DNA of 6,987 bases from contig MEQV01000094.1 in assembly GCA_001770355.1 (NCBI GenBank), positions 1 to 6,987 on the forward strand, read 5' to 3'. Both the position numbers and the translations under genes were made by a program. Below are positions 6,752-6,987 of this stretch, one piece after another. The notes under the pieces were generated by a model. It was not told the DNA's origin. It searched no databases and saw only the letters and a list, made by a program, of their open reading frames with translations. Origin of the DNA: Betaproteobacteria bacterium RIFCSPLOWO2_02_FULL_62_17. Lineage in GTDB: Bacteria; Pseudomonadota; Gammaproteobacteria; Burkholderiales; SG8-39. How positions within the stretch are numbered: the first letter of the stretch is position 1; the number at the start of each line of letters is the position of its first letter.

Positions 6752-6987
6752 ACAAGAAGGCGGCAACCCCGGGAAAATCAGGTCGAACGTGCTGGATTAC
6801 CGTAATCCTTTGCCTCGCCGGAGTAAGCTTGGGGCAGCAGTCGGTGCTGGCGCAGGGCAACCGCGACGACTCTGCCCTGGGACGGCTGTTCTTCACACCG
6901 CAACAACGCCAGGAACTGGATCGCCGGCGCGAACTCAATATTCAGGAATCCACCGTGACAGTAGAAAGCAATTACACCGTCAATGGC
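6748..6987 (+). CDS. Secreted protein in the MshK/PilP position (5' part only)
   Basis: The frame is open from the ATG at 6748 to the window edge (80 residues), so the gene is cut by the window. The N-terminus is a Sec signal peptide: basic residues (MNKK, K10, R13), a hydrophobic core at about 16-29 (WITVILCLAGVSLG) and a likely cleavage after VLA (A35/Q36). Neither C15 nor C22 sits in a lipobox, so it is predicted to be a soluble or peripherally bound periplasmic protein and not a lipoprotein such as PilP. The mature part starts with LGRLFFTPQQRQELDRRREL (45-64), a short charged helix-like stretch, and ends in a beta-like segment reaching VNG. Position after the PilO-like gene suggests an MshK- or PilP-like link to the secretin, which might be encoded next; the available part shows no diagnostic motif. 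Confidence 0.7.
   Translation, partial: MNKKAATPGKSGRTCWITVILCLAGVSLGQQSVLAQGNRDDSALGRLFFTPQQRQELDRRRELNIQESTVTVESNYTVNG

Overview
The window is a compact, single-strand block of genes for an MSHA-type type IV pilus (or closely related type II secretion-like) assembly machine. High GC, Ala/Pro-rich linkers and the style of the encoded proteins suggest a proteobacterium, most likely a betaproteobacterium; this taxonomic call is inference from sequence character only. All genes lie on the + strand. I found no tRNA, rRNA, mobile element, CRISPR array or convincing terminator.

Layout from left to right: the last codons of an unidentified upstream gene (1-81); an inner-membrane TPR protein resembling MshN (78-1541); a GspE/PilB-family assembly ATPase with an N-terminal MshEN (cyclic-di-GMP-type) repeat pair, resembling MshE (1538-3262); a 91-base gap with a 14-bp tandem repeat and a C-rich, G-poor leader; a GspF/PilC-family polytopic platform protein resembling MshG (3354-4559); a 524-residue bitopic protein whose cytoplasmic half looks like a degenerate PilM/GspL actin-like fold and whose periplasmic half looks PilN-like (4575-6149); a PilO/GspM-like bitopic coiled-coil protein in the position of MshJ (6146-6751); and the first 80 codons of a secreted protein in the position of MshK/PilP (6748 to the window end).

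Together these encode the inner-membrane motor (ATPase plus platform), the alignment subcomplex that would link motor to outer-membrane secretin, and a TPR scaffold. The secretin and the pilins are not in the window. Four of the six junctions are 4-base start/stop overlaps (ATGA or TTGA), so the block is probably one polycistronic unit with translational coupling; the exceptions are the two gaps flanking mshG.

The machine itself is a known type. The points most worth a second look are the gene order (the alignment module follows mshG instead of preceding mshN as in Vibrio), the single-chain PilM/PilN-like protein with a lost nucleotide-binding signature, a MshEN domain whose consensus arginines are substituted, a 28-bp perfect palindrome in the mshN-like linker, and the odd leader of mshG. 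I do not see convincing evidence of an entirely new system.
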